Notes: generated from the letters alone by a model not told the origin. Counted from the stretch's first letter, positions 1-9,228 are shown. The stretch is DNA of 46,657 bases from CAIVAT01 sp038212325 (GCA_038212325.1 JBBQUQ010000018.1:1-46657), one strand, 5' to 3'. Numbers and translations: made by a program.

Positions 1-527
1 GCACATTCGACCTTTACATTTTTCCAGCCGTTTGTGGGTAATTGGGCAATCCGGTCAAGGATCAGTTTGCCTCTTCGACGAATGGTGATAAATTTGATTT
101 TATCATTGTCCAGATTCTGTAAATTTTCATAGTTGGTGAACTTGCTGTCAAAAATGATATACCTAAGTTTATTGTCTTTCTTTTTATTTCCATCGCGATA
201 GAAATCAAGAAATTCAAGAACGACATCGCTCTCGTTTTTTTGCAGTACATCGGCATTTCCATATTCGATCAAACCACTGTCGGGATCATGTGCCAACACA
301 GCCAGCATACTTCCCAGCGCTTTGCCACGTTTGCCTGACCAGTTGTTTTCCAGATGGCTGTGATCACCCCAGTATGGTATGGTAGTGAAATCAAGGTTTG
401 CCGTGTCATCGAGTAGTCCGTTTTTCAGCCATATCGTGTGTAGTTCCTTCAGAAAACGATGGTTCATATCGGGGGTCACACGATCGGAATAGGAGGTGAA
501 CCAAGCGGCTTTGGGCAGCACGTTCAT
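1..527 (-). pseudogene. IS transposase, catalytic part, truncated at both visible ends
   Basis: The minus strand is open from the first ATG at 527 to the window edge (about 175 residues). The translation has the look of the DDE core of an IS4/IS1634-superfamily transposase: LDFTTIPYWGD carries a likely first catalytic Asp, and RYIIFDSKFTNYENL carries the second, followed by a basic stretch ITIRRRGKLI. The usual N-terminal region of well over 100 residues is absent: upstream of 527 the frame soon meets a stop and the DNA belongs to a T9SS protein gene. The 3' end lies outside the window. No terminal inverted repeat or target duplication could be identified at the junction. I infer a 5'-deleted insertion sequence, or an assembly join; family assignment is by pattern memory only. 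Confidence 0.6.
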
Positions 528-529
528 AC

Positions 530-1345
530 AATGATATCTATACCGTAATTCCGGCCACGACTGGACTCTGGGGAGCCATTGACTGCAACTTCAGCACCTG
601 GAAGAGTAATTCTGCCGGGGATGCACATTCGGTTTCAGTTAACCCGAATTTTCCTTCCGCCACCAACCTGCACACGGTGAAACCGGAACTTAATAACACC
701 GGCATCGCGGTTGCGGGAATCACCACCGATTATGCAGGTGTTATCCGGAGTAATCCTCCCGATATTGGCGCCTATGAATTTACATTAGCGCCGGTCGTTC
801 CTGCCGATATAACAGTATCCGGCACCGTTGCATCAGGGCAAACCAATTGCTACAATGCTACCGATACCATTACAGTGGCAGGTACACCGCTCACTTTTAC
901 AGTACAGTCCGATGGTTCAGCAACCTTCATCGCAGGCCAGAAAATTTCATTCAAACCGGCGACGACTGTAGCAGAAGGCGGGTATATGCATGGATACATC
1001 ACGCTGACCAATGAATACTGTACAAACCCGACGCCCCCGATGGTAAGCAACCTTTCACAGGCAAGCGGAGTAAGTGAAGTCATGCCAGGGATGCAGGAAG
1101 GACAAGGTGTGCATGTTTACCCGAACCCGACGGCAGGGAATTTTACCATCGAAACAAGAGGAAGCGGAAAATCACTCATCACAAAAGTCGATATCTACAG
1201 CATGAGCGGAGGAAAAATAGCTTCTGAAAATTTCGACGCCATGATTAAACATGAATTTTCGGTTCCTGGTCTGAAACCTGGTATGTATTTCATCCAGGTC
1301 ATTTCAGGAGATCATGCTGAAACAGTTAAATTGATTAAGCTTTAA
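530..1345 (+). pseudogene. 3' fragment of a beta-helix T9SS-sorted surface protein
   Basis: The frame reads continuously from about 530 to the stop at 1345. The first alternative start (GTG 677) lies in mid-domain, so this is the tail of a larger gene cut at the transposase junction. The N-terminal part ends with PPDIGAYEF, a common closing motif of secreted right-handed beta-helix proteins. Then comes an about 85-residue module with GQTNCYNATDTITVAG and GGYMHGYITL. The end is a type A T9SS sorting domain: VYPNPTAGNFTIE, then GMYFIQVISG and a basic KLIKL tail. The last about 170 residues closely parallel the end of the 1,423-residue protein at 19576-23847, and both genes are followed by the same kind of terminator. 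The fragment lacks a signal peptide and is presumably non-functional as it stands. Confidence 0.7.
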
Positions 1346-1403
1346 GATCCCACCCCCTTCCCCTCCTCATAACGGGGAGGGGGGAAGCATTTTGTGTTTG
1401 GTT

Positions 1404-1434
1404 AGCCATTCCGGGAGACCGGGGTGGCTTTTTC
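1404..1434 (+). terminator. Rho-independent terminator
   Basis: AGCCATTCCGG pairs with CCGGGGTGGCT across a 4-base loop and is followed by a run of T. A GC-rich inverted stretch (about 1352-1389) precedes it. The same arrangement occurs at 23910-23939. Confidence 0.75.
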
Positions 1435-1537
1435 AGTATTTCCCATGTTGCGGTTAAAGTAATATTAAATCATCATTAACAAATCATTAACTCTGAATTT
1501 CGTTCGTTTATGTCCCCGATATTTGCATAAAAAAATT

Positions 1538-2740
1538 ATGCAGATTACAACAGGTCAATTTAATGATTCCTATTTTCCCATCATGGATGGGGTAGGGATG
1601 ACCACCCATAACTACGCTTGGTGGCTGAATGAAAAGTATGGCAAGAGCATGGTGATTGCTCCAAAGGTCAAGGATTACAAAGATAATGTTGATTATAAGG
1701 TACACCGGTTCAAATCAGTTTTACTTCCTGGGATGAACCCTTACAGGGTCGGCCTTCCATTGATTGATATCAGTTTTAAAAAAAAGATTAAAAAGATAAA
1801 ATTTGACCTGCTTCATGCGCATTGTCCTTTCATCAGCGGGCAACTGGCTGCAAAACTGGCTGCAAAACTCAACGTGCCCCTTGTGACTACTTTTCATACG
1901 AAGTACCGCGATGACTTCAAAAAGGTAATCAACAACGAACTTTTTATTGACTTCCTGGTGAAGCTCACCCTTGATTTTTACAACTCAGCCGACCTCGTTC
2001 TGGTGCCAAACAATGCCACCGGACAAACTTTGAGGGATTATGGCTACAACGGTTCTTATGAAATAATGAGAAACGGAACGGACATGCTCATTCCCGACAA
2101 GGGAAAATACCTGAAATACAGGAAAAAGGGACTAGACCTGATCGATGCCGGCACCGATGAATTTGTGATGTTGTTTGTGGGCCAACACCGTTGGGAAAAG
2201 AATGTCAGGCTGATCATCGATGCCCTGAAAATGCTGCATGAATCGGGGGAATCATTCCTGATGGTCTTTGTGGGCGAAGGATATGCCTCGGGAGAGATGA
2301 TGAAATTGGTGAGGCATTATAAGATACAGGATCGGGTCGCGTTTCTTGGTGTGCTCACCGACCGCCTCAAACTGCAGAATATATATGCTGCAGCCGACCT
2401 GCTCGTTTTCCCTTCGATATATGATAACTCCCCGCTTGTTTTACAGGAGGCGGCGGCATTCGACGTGCCTTCGGTGGTCGTGAGGAACAGTTCCTCTGCT
2501 GAGGGGATCCTCGATGGCGTGAATGGATTCCTGGTGGAAAACGAGGTCGTATCCCTTTCAAATACGATCAGCGACCTGATGAAACATCCAAAAGCCATTA
2601 AAAAAGCCGGGGAAGGGGCTAGGCAGTCTATTTATCATCCCTGGGAAGGTATAGTTGATGATGTGTACCAGCGTTATGTGGAGCTGATCAAAGAACATCA
2701 ACCTCCTGTGGCGCACCAGTGGGAAGATGATGAGGAGTAA
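1538..2740 (+). CDS. GT4-type glycosyltransferase
   Basis: This predicted cytoplasmic or membrane-associated retaining glycosyltransferase is about 400 residues, normal for GT4. It has the two-Rossmann (GT-B) layout: an N-terminal acceptor domain with FPIMDGVGMTTHNYAWWL and DLLHAHCPF, and a C-terminal donor domain with FVGQHRWEKNVRLII. The usual E-x7-E donor motif appears as D-x7-E (YDNSPLVLQEAA). The ATG at 1538 is preferred to the in-frame TTG at 1523, because a near-consensus -7 box (GATATTTG, 1518-1525) covers the TTG. The donor sugar cannot be told; alpha-mannosyl- or glucosyltransferases of lipids and exopolysaccharides are the nearest look-alikes. It converges tail-to-tail with the LpxH-like gene with only 8 bases between stops. 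Confidence 0.85.
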   Translation: MQITTGQFNDSYFPIMDGVGMTTHNYAWWLNEKYGKSMVIAPKVKDYKDNVDYKVHRFKSVLLPGMNPYRVGLPLIDISFKKKIKKIKFDLLHAHCPFISGQLAAKLAAKLNVPLVTTFHTKYRDDFKKVINNELFIDFLVKLTLDFYNSADLVLVPNNATGQTLRDYGYNGSYEIMRNGTDMLIPDKGKYLKYRKKGLDLIDAGTDEFVMLFVGQHRWEKNVRLIIDALKMLHESGESFLMVFVGEGYASGEMMKLVRHYKIQDRVAFLGVLTDRLKLQNIYAAADLLVFPSIYDNSPLVLQEAAAFDVPSVVVRNSSSAEGILDGVNGFLVENEVVSLSNTISDLMKHPKAIKKAGEGARQSIYHPWEGIVDDVYQRYVELIKEHQPPVAHQWEDDEE

Positions 2741-2748
2741 TTACAGGA

Positions 2749-3603
2749 TTATTTCAGGCTGAATTCTTTCAGCAGTTCTTCGAACGTTTCCTTATGGCTT
2801 GGCGATTCTGCCTGTTTCGACGCAAGCGTATAAGCTTGTGCATAAAGATCTTCCCGGTAATTGTATATCCTCCATTCGCCCTTGTGATATTCCAGGGAGG
2901 AAAGATTTTCAACCCAGTCACCTGAATTCAGGTAGGTTACCGAGCCCTGTGCATTGCAGATCGTCCGTATTTCCGGCTGATGGATATGGCCGCAGATGAC
3001 ATAGTCATAGCCCTTTGAAATGGCAATCCCTGCAGCGGTCTCCTCGAATTGGTTGATATAGGAAACTGCACGCTTGACGCTGTGCTTGATCCTGCGTGAA
3101 AAAGATATTTTTTGCCGACTGATGCTGGTCAGAAGAAAATTGACCATGCTGTTCAACAGGATTAACAGGGTATAGCCAAATGAACCGAATTTTGCCAGCC
3201 ATTTGCTGTACTTCATGGTGATATCAAACACATCGCCATGGAATATCCAGGCTTTCTGACCATCAAGATCAATCAGCAACTTGTTGACAAGTTTAAAAGA
3301 GCCGATGTTGAATTTCACGAATTTTCGCATGAGTTCGTCATGGTTCCCGGTGATGTAAACAACTTTTGTGTTTTTGGCAATCAGGCCGGTCAGATGCCTG
3401 ATCACCATCAGGTGAGATTTCGGGAAGAATCGTTTGCGAAACTGCCAGATATCTATGATGTCACCATTCAGGATGATCGTTTTGGGTTTGATACTCCGCA
3501 GGTACTGCAGCAGTTCCCTGGCATGGCAGCCGAACGCCCCTAAATGAACATCAGAAATAATGACCAGGTCAACTTCTCGCTTGGGTAATGACCGTTGTTT
3601 CAT
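2749..3603 (-). CDS. LpxH-like metallophosphoesterase (UDP-2,3-diacylglucosamine diphosphatase family)
   Basis: A 284-residue calcineurin-like phosphoesterase with the full set of metal-ligand motifs in order: DVHLG (near residue 18), GDIID (about 47), GNHDE (about 82), HGDVFD (about 118) and GHIHQPE (about 206). LpxH enzymes cleave UDP-2,3-diacylglucosamine to lipid X in lipid A synthesis. This protein is longer than classical LpxH (about 240) and has a hydrophobic, basic insert (FGYTLLILLNSMVNFLL) that may touch the membrane, as in the LpxH2-like branch common in Bacteroidota. Its exact substrate is therefore uncertain. The start is supported by a strong promoter 11-18 bases upstream. Flanking glycosyltransferases suggest envelope lipid or glycan metabolism. 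Confidence 0.8.
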   Translation of the reverse strand: MKQRSLPKREVDLVIISDVHLGAFGCHARELLQYLRSIKPKTIILNGDIIDIWQFRKRFFPKSHLMVIRHLTGLIAKNTKVVYITGNHDELMRKFVKFNIGSFKLVNKLLIDLDGQKAWIFHGDVFDITMKYSKWLAKFGSFGYTLLILLNSMVNFLLTSISRQKISFSRRIKHSVKRAVSYINQFEETAAGIAISKGYDYVICGHIHQPEIRTICNAQGSVTYLNSGDWVENLSSLEYHKGEWRIYNYREDLYAQAYTLASKQAESPSHKETFEELLKEFSLK

Positions 3604-3613
3604 AAGTTGGCAG

Positions 3614-3641
3614 CAAAATTACCCGGAAAGCGTAATCGCAA
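3614..3641 (-). promoter_or_regulatory. Bacteroidota-type promoter for the LpxH-like gene
   Basis: On the minus strand there is a TTG (3639-3641), a 17-base spacer, then TAATTTTG (3614-3621), matching the -33/-7 consensus. The start codon at 3603 is only 10 bases beyond the -7 box, so the transcript would be almost leaderless. Confidence 0.65.
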
Positions 3642-3754
3642 TGTTAACAGGATATTACGAAATTATTAAATGATTGTTAAGAAATTATTAAGTTATCGTA
3701 AACTCAAAAAACCTACTGATTTTAATCTGAAATTTGTGCAAAACTTAATAAGAA

Positions 3755-3955
3755 ATGAAAAGAAATACGCCTCATTTAAAGGATATTAAAAGAATTTCAG
3801 GGAAGGATCAACTCGCATTGCTAAGGGGAATGTTTGTCAGTCCTGAAATACAGCCCGGAAAGCAAGCATCAACTCAAAGGACCACCGGTTTTTTCTCTCA
3901 GTCAGAAGATGAACTCGTACTGACGGTGGATAAAGGATATTTTTTAGGATTATAA
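3755..3955 (+). CDS. Small hypothetical protein, 66 residues
   Basis: A short frame that ends 3 bases before the ATG of the downstream glycosyltransferase. The product is polar and basic at the N-terminus (MKRNTPHLKDIKRISGKDQ), with no signal peptide, membrane segment or recognisable motif. A near-consensus -7 box (GAAATTTG, 3729-3736) lies 18 bases before the start. The tight spacing suggests translational coupling with the glycosyltransferase. I do not recognise a family; it could be a real small protein or a leader frame. Confidence 0.4.
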   Translation: MKRNTPHLKDIKRISGKDQLALLRGMFVSPEIQPGKQASTQRTTGFFSQSEDELVLTVDKGYFLGL

Positions 3956-3958
3956 TCC

Positions 3959-5137
3959 ATGATCCCACTGGCAACCACTTTACAAAATGATACGGAGAAG
4001 AAGCCTGGCCGACTGCTATGGCTTACCGACACCTATGGAGACCACAACGGAGTGTCGACGGTGCTGAAGGCTATTCTTCACGAGATCAGGCTTCGCAACC
4101 TGCCGGTCGATATGCTGGTATGCAGCAATGTTATGCAGTCAGAAGATCATTTGATTGTAATCAGGTCAGTCGCGGAATTCACACTGCCATTATACCGGCA
4201 GCAGCCTTTCAGGATCCCCAACTACCTTTCGGTACAGCGTACTTTCCGACGGGGGCAATACGACAGGATCATCTGTTCAACAGAAGGCCCCATGGGGGTG
4301 GCTGCCCTGTGGCTTAAAAACGTGTTTTCCGTCGAAACCTTCTTCTATCTGCACACCGACTGGATGGTGTTTGCAAAGGAGGTTTTGTCGTTGGAACAAA
4401 CCGGTTTGAACAGGCTTCAGAAGGTTCTCAGGGTCTATTATAAACGCTTCGGCAATGTTTTCGTTCTGAACCGTGACCACCAGCAATGGCTGACCGGTAA
4501 AAAAATGGGGTTTGACCCGTCAAATGTATTTCTGACCTCGCACTGGGCCGACCCGGTTTTCGCAAATCTTGCGCAATGCAGAAAAGGAGTGCTTCCATTT
4601 AACAGTGAGGGGCCGGTTGTTCTTTACACAGGCCGTATCAGCAAGGAAAAAGGAGTGATGGAACTTCCAGGAGTTATCCAAATGATACGGTCAGTGATTC
4701 CGGAAGTGCAAATGGTGGTGGCGGGAACAGGCCCGGCTGAAGAAGAACTTAAGCAAGCCATGCCGGATGCATTTTATCTCGGGTGGGTTGACCAGGAATT
4801 TTTACCTTCCCTCTATATGGCGGCCGACATCCTGTTGCTGCCTTCACGGTTTGATACATTCAGCTGCGTGGTGCTCGAAGCCTTAAGCTGCGGTTTGCCG
4901 GTTATTGCTTACAATACAAAGGGACCCAAGGATATCCTGGAGGATTCGGTGAATGGATACCTGGTGGAAACCGGTGAGGAAATGGCAGGGCAGGTGGTCA
5001 GGTTTTTTCTTGACCCGGTCAAACGGATGGAAATGAAGCAGGCTGCCTTTAAAAGGGCCGAAGCCTACCAGGCAGACAACATTATGGATCGTTTGCTGCA
5101 GGATGCAGGTTTGATCCTCAACTCCAGCCCGGCATGA
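3959..5137 (+). CDS. GT4-type glycosyltransferase
   Basis: A 392-residue GT-B glycosyltransferase. The N-terminal domain has LLWLTDTYGDHNGVSTVL, the glycine-containing acceptor loop of GT4 enzymes. The C-terminal domain has VLYTGRISKEKGVMELP and the donor-site motif FDTFSCVVLEALSCGLPV, again D-x7-E instead of E-x7-E. There is no signal peptide or membrane helix. Its stop overlaps the ATG of the GH13 gene (ATGA), so the two were translated as a pair, possibly in storage-polysaccharide or glycolipid turnover. The sugar and acceptor are unknown. Confidence 0.85.
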   Translation: MIPLATTLQNDTEKKPGRLLWLTDTYGDHNGVSTVLKAILHEIRLRNLPVDMLVCSNVMQSEDHLIVIRSVAEFTLPLYRQQPFRIPNYLSVQRTFRRGQYDRIICSTEGPMGVAALWLKNVFSVETFFYLHTDWMVFAKEVLSLEQTGLNRLQKVLRVYYKRFGNVFVLNRDHQQWLTGKKMGFDPSNVFLTSHWADPVFANLAQCRKGVLPFNSEGPVVLYTGRISKEKGVMELPGVIQMIRSVIPEVQMVVAGTGPAEEELKQAMPDAFYLGWVDQEFLPSLYMAADILLLPSRFDTFSCVVLEALSCGLPVIAYNTKGPKDILEDSVNGYLVETGEEMAGQVVRFFLDPVKRMEMKQAAFKRAEAYQADNIMDRLLQDAGLILNSSPA

Positions 5138-6695
5138 ACAAGAGAGCATCTGACCCTTGGATTTGGTGGAAACATGGCGTTATTTATCATATATATCCCC
5201 GGAGTTTCCAGGATTCCGACGGCGATGGGATCGGCGACATCAGGGGGATCATCCGCCGACTGGGATACCTGAAGGATCTTGGGATCGATGGCATATGGAT
5301 CTCCCCGATGTACAAATCACCCATGGTTGATTATGGATACGATGTTTCTGATTACCGGGCGATCGACCCGGTGTTCGGGACCATGAACGATTTCACCGAG
5401 TTGCTTGGAAAAGCGCATGAACTTGGTATTCGCATCATCCTCGACATGATCCTCAACCATACTTCAAAAGAACATCCCTGGTTTGTTGAATCCTCATCAT
5501 CCCTGTACAATCCGAAAAGGAACTGGTATATCTGGAAAGAAGGGATCCTGGGCAGCCAGCCAAACAACTGGAAATCGGCTATTGGCGGCAGCGCCTGGAA
5601 ATTCGATGAAAAGACGGGCGAATATTACCTGCACTCTTTTTTCGAGGAGCAGCCCGACCTGAACTGGCGGGACGAAGAGCTTCCCGGCGTTTTCTTTGAA
5701 GAGATGAAGTTCTGGCTCGACAAGGGTGTGGATGGCTTCAGGCTTGATGTGATCAACCTGATTGCAAAGGATAAAAAATTCAGGAGCAACCCGGTACTCT
5801 TCGGGATTTCTGCCCTGCAGAAACATGTGTACACCCGGAACCGTAAACGGTCTGTCACCATTGTGACGCAAATCCGCGAATTGCTTGACCGCTATAAAAA
5901 CAAGGTCAGCATCGGGGAAATTTACACACATCCTCCCGGAGATGCCAAAACCGCGGCCAGGTACCTGGCAAACGGGAATAACGGCATTCACCTTGCATTT
6001 GATTTCTCCCTGATCTTCAGTTCATGGAATGCACATTCCTACTTTAAGAGTATACAATCATGGTATAAGAGCCTGCCGGAGGATGGATGGCCATGCAATG
6101 TGCTTTCAAACCACGATCTGCTCAGAAGCATCGACCGGTTTCCATGGCGCACCAACCGGGAAGAAAAGGCGAAGGTTGCGGCCACACTGCTTTTAACAAT
6201 GAAAGGTACTCCATTCATCTATTATGGCGAGGAGATCGGAATGCACAACACACATATTGCAAAAACCGATATTCGTGATCCTTTAGGGAAGCGCTACTGG
6301 CCCCTGTTTTCAGGAAGGGATAAGTCAAGAACTCCCATGCAGTGGAAGAGTGAACCGAACGGTGGCTTCACGAGTGGGATACCCTGGTTACCGCTAAACA
6401 AGGATATCCGTTTCCGCAATGTAAGGCAACAGGAAGGCGAACCGGGTTCACTTCTGAACCATTACAGGAATCTTATCAGGCTTAGCAAAACCAGTGAAGC
6501 CATTCTATTTTCGCCAGGCTGAATCAGAACGAATCCTGGTTATCCTGAATTTTACGGGACAAAACAATTTCGTTACCTGAGCACACCTATGGGCAGGTCC
6601 TTTTATCAACCCACCGGAGCCCGGAAGAGTTCAGCTATTTTCAGAATATGCAGATCGGTTCGTTCGAGGCGACGATCTGTAAAGTAATTGAATGA
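5134..6695 (+). pseudogene. GH13 alpha-glucosidase (oligo-1,6-glucosidase type) with 3' frame disruption
   Basis: The frame from 5134 to 6522 encodes 462 residues of a GH13 enzyme that would hydrolyse alpha-glucosidic bonds of short malto- or isomalto-oligosaccharides. Key regions are YPRSFQDSDGDGIGD, DMILNHTS, GFRLDVIN (nucleophile Asp, about residue 204), IGEIYT (acid/base Glu, about 262) and LSNHDLLRS (transition-state Asp, about 328). It then stops early. The family's C-terminal beta domain continues in other frames: YFRQAESERILVILNF (about 6507-6577), then YGQVLLSTHRSPEEFSYF to a stop at 6693-6695. About 18-20 codons normally found before the YFRQ segment are missing. The catalytic barrel is complete, so residual activity is possible, but the gene is probably decaying unless these are assembly errors. 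Confidence 0.8.
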
Positions 6696-6851
6696 TCGGC
6701 TTTCTTTGTTTTTACTGATAACTGCAGTACCTTTACAATAAATATTTAAAGACTGTCTAAATTTACAATAGAAGGATAATCGTACATGTAAATTTCCGGA
6801 AAAAGTTTTTTTTAAAACAGGCTTTTAATTCATCACTAAAAATAAGTACGT

Positions 6852-7310
6852 ATGAAAAGCAAAAAAAACAGTCCAGCAAAAAAAGTCGGCAACAAAAAAT
6901 TAGTCGAAAAGGCCGGCCTGGCCATTAAACATGAGTTTTATCTTGAAGCCGCCTTGGTATTATCGTCCCTTTTTGAAAGGAAACTTGACAAGATTCTTGA
7001 CAAACTGCAACCGGCATCCCTTAGGCAAGGTCTCACCTATTCACAATCGATCAAACGTGTCAAGCATTTACTTGTCAATTCAAAGGATCCTGAATTAAAC
7101 GGGCAATTAAATGTTGAGTTGATTGATGAAATCCGCAATTGGAAAAATCAGCGCAATGAGATTCTGAAAGACATCCCCGAAATACATGTTTCGCAGGCAA
7201 GGGTGGAGCGGCTGGCAAACGAAGGGGTGAAGCTGTACAAGGAATTCAATAAAGCGGCAAAAACATTAAAACAGGCAGATGGATTATCTGACAGTAATGA
7301 TGAGGGTTAA
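6852..7310 (+). CDS. Small helical protein, possibly HEPN-like
   Basis: A 152-residue, lysine-rich, predicted all-alpha protein with no signal peptide. The central part (YLEAALVLSSLFERKLDKIL) and the later EIRNWKNQRNEILKDI recall HEPN-fold proteins, in which an RN-x3-H motif is catalytic. Here the histidine is absent (RNEILK), so even if the fold is right it would be a catalytically degenerate member. It lies 21 bases upstream of the CHAD gene on the same strand, so the pair probably forms an operon. Function unknown; the HEPN assignment is tentative. Confidence 0.6.
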   Translation: MKSKKNSPAKKVGNKKLVEKAGLAIKHEFYLEAALVLSSLFERKLDKILDKLQPASLRQGLTYSQSIKRVKHLLVNSKDPELNGQLNVELIDEIRNWKNQRNEILKDIPEIHVSQARVERLANEGVKLYKEFNKAAKTLKQADGLSDSNDEG

Positions 7311-7331
7311 CGGTTTTAAAGGCCTGTCCAT

Positions 7332-8183
7332 ATGAATAAGCAAGAAATCGGTGAATACTTATATCGCTATTATCATAAACGGACAGCGTCCTTTCTTGCC
7401 AATATATACAAGGCCAGCATCACTACCGATGCAAGGGATATTCACAGGGCCAGGCTGGATGTTAAAAAAATATTTGCGCTTTACGGTCTTTTTGAAATGC
7501 TTGATCCGACAGCGTTCAAGCATCAGGGCGGGTATAAGTTATTTAGACCGTTGTACCGGCAGGCTGGGAAAATTCGGGAAATACAGGTTATGTACCTGTT
7601 ATTGTCGAACCCTCAACCACCAGGAGTTGAGTATGATTCCTTTAAACTTTGGCTCAAGGAACGGGAACGTCATTCAGTTCGTAAATTTATTCAGTTGGTG
7701 AAAAAATTCAAAGAATCAGAGTTAACTGAAACCGACAAAGTAATTAAAAAGATCTGTTACAGCAATTCCATTGTCAAAGTTCGTTCAAAGACGGAAGCCT
7801 ATATCGAGGACAAGGCTGTTAAGGTTAATGAGATCCTGGCGGCGGAAACCGGTGAAAAGGAAATTCACAAAATCCGGCAGCATCTGAAAATGATGTCGAC
7901 GATTGCAACACTTGTCTATTCGATCAAATCGGGTAAGCAACTGGATTTGATTATCACAGAATTGAATAAAACCGAAGTGATGATAGGCGACTGGCACGAC
8001 CGGGTTGTGTTAAAGGATGCTGTTTCCCGCTTTCTGGCAGAAAGTGACCCAAAATCAGAAGAGGAATTAGAAAATCTGAACCGGTTGAACCAATCGCTGG
8101 CTGATTATAATCAGAATCTGGAGCTGCATTTTATGCCTGAAGTCAAGGTGATTATGCAGTCTGTTCTTGGGGGAAACGAATAA
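7332..8183 (+). CDS. CHAD domain protein
   Basis: A 283-residue soluble helical protein. The motifs DIHRARLDVKKIFALYGLFE (about residues 36-55) and LYRQAGKIREIQVMYLLL are hallmarks of CHAD domains, basic helical bundles with conserved histidines that bind polyphosphate and are often found on polyphosphate granules. There is no CYTH domain fused or adjacent. The upstream neighbour is the HEPN-like small protein. The last 73 bases overlap the convergent YwqK-like gene. I infer a polyphosphate-related structural role. Confidence 0.8.
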   Translation: MNKQEIGEYLYRYYHKRTASFLANIYKASITTDARDIHRARLDVKKIFALYGLFEMLDPTAFKHQGGYKLFRPLYRQAGKIREIQVMYLLLSNPQPPGVEYDSFKLWLKERERHSVRKFIQLVKKFKESELTETDKVIKKICYSNSIVKVRSKTEAYIEDKAVKVNEILAAETGEKEIHKIRQHLKMMSTIATLVYSIKSGKQLDLIITELNKTEVMIGDWHDRVVLKDAVSRFLAESDPKSEEELENLNRLNQSLADYNQNLELHFMPEVKVIMQSVLGGNE

Positions 8184-8653
8184 AGATTATTTAAATTCTC
8201 CCGGCTGACAACCTCGCCTCTTTCATCGCGGATGATCCAGATGCCCTTTTTCTCACCGTTCACATAAAACATCTCGTATCGTTTAATTCCCTGATCATCC
8301 CATACATACCAGAATCCATCCTTTTTGCCGTTTTTGAAACCCGCTTCAGCTGTTTTTTTACCGGCTTCATTCCAGGTCGTCCAGGTGCCATATTTTTGCC
8401 CTGCCTTATATGAACGTACTTCTTTAATAATTCCTGATGGATAATAAATGCTGGTTGAGTCGTTAAGCAATCCATCTTTAATGCATGTTGCAGAAAAGAG
8501 TTTATTCCCGGAATCAAATTCCCTGAATACTCCGGTATAGGCTTTACCGGTTTCACGCAGGACATAACGATCTTTTTTTAAAATAACTTCCTGGGCGGCG
8601 ACAGTATTTGCAAATAGAATAATTAACAGGAATGGCAAGATGAGTTTTCTCAT
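8111..8653 (-). CDS. Exported MORN/YwqK-like repeat protein
   Basis: About 180 residues, beginning with a clear signal peptide (MRKLILPFLLIILFANTVAA, cleaved before QE). The rest is a run of MORN-variant repeats of the YwqK type: YYPSGIIKEVRSYKAG, TWNEAGKKTAEAGFKNGKKD and VWDDQGIKRYEMFYVNGEKK. Such repeats are common in exported Bacteroidota proteins of unknown role and are sometimes annotated as YwqK antitoxins. The ATG at 8653 is chosen over 8665 because the signal peptide starts there and the promoter box (TATTTTTG, 8674-8681) lies just upstream. The 3' end overlaps the CHAD gene tail-to-tail, and the final about 25 residues look unstructured. Confidence 0.7.
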   Translation of the reverse strand: MRKLILPFLLIILFANTVAAQEVILKKDRYVLRETGKAYTGVFREFDSGNKLFSATCIKDGLLNDSTSIYYPSGIIKEVRSYKAGQKYGTWTTWNEAGKKTAEAGFKNGKKDGFWYVWDDQGIKRYEMFYVNGEKKGIWIIRDERGEVVSRENLNNLYSFPPRTDCIITLTSGIKCSSRF

Positions 8654-8757
8654 GGATATGTGCATTTATATTGCAAAAATAAGCAATTGCTGCCGGATTT
8701 CTCCGCAGGTTTCAATAAAATGTATAATTTAATCAGGAAAAGTTGAGAAGCACCCTG

Positions 8758-9114
8758 TCAGGGCTCGATGGGACTGAGAACAATCTTAAGTTTTTCATTC
8801 TGCGACCGGGTAACCTTCACGGAAACCTCTTTGTCCTTGTAAGAAATGCAGTTGATTTTTACTTTGTACGTCCCAGGTTCGATGCCGTCCAAACTAAATT
8901 CACCCTTTGAATCAGAATAGATTTTCTGATCGGTGGAAGTCAGCTGAATCATGACTCCTGCCAATTTTTCATTTGAATTTTTATCAAGAATTACCCCTGA
9001 CAAGGATAATTTGGTAGAAGGTGTTGCAGATTTGTTATCTTTTTTTGAAGCTACGCCATTGATGTTCAGAAGAGCAATCAATGCAAACAGAATAAAAAAT
9101 GCTTTGGTTTTCAT
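8758..9114 (-). CDS. Exported carboxypeptidase-regulatory-like domain protein
   Basis: About 118 residues: a signal peptide (MKTKAFFILFALIALLNING) followed by a single beta-sandwich of the CarboxypepD_reg type, with SLSGVILDKNSNEKLAGVMI and GEFSLDGIEPGTYKVKI. This domain usually heads TonB receptors; here it stands alone. The start at 9114 rather than the in-frame ATG at 9159 is fixed by a consensus -7 box (TAAATTTG, 9132-9139) lying between the two. A periplasmic or surface role is likely; the partner is unknown. Confidence 0.75.
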   Translation of the reverse strand: MKTKAFFILFALIALLNINGVASKKDNKSATPSTKLSLSGVILDKNSNEKLAGVMIQLTSTDQKIYSDSKGEFSLDGIEPGTYKVKINCISYKDKEVSVKVTRSQNEKLKIVLSPIEP

Positions 9115-9228
9115 GGGTCTCATATTTTCAGCAAATTTAGATAAAGATACACCCTTCAATGTTAAGAAATTGTTAACTTAACATTAATTCTGCTCCGGGC
9201 CAATGGAATGGATCTGTTTCCGGCACTC

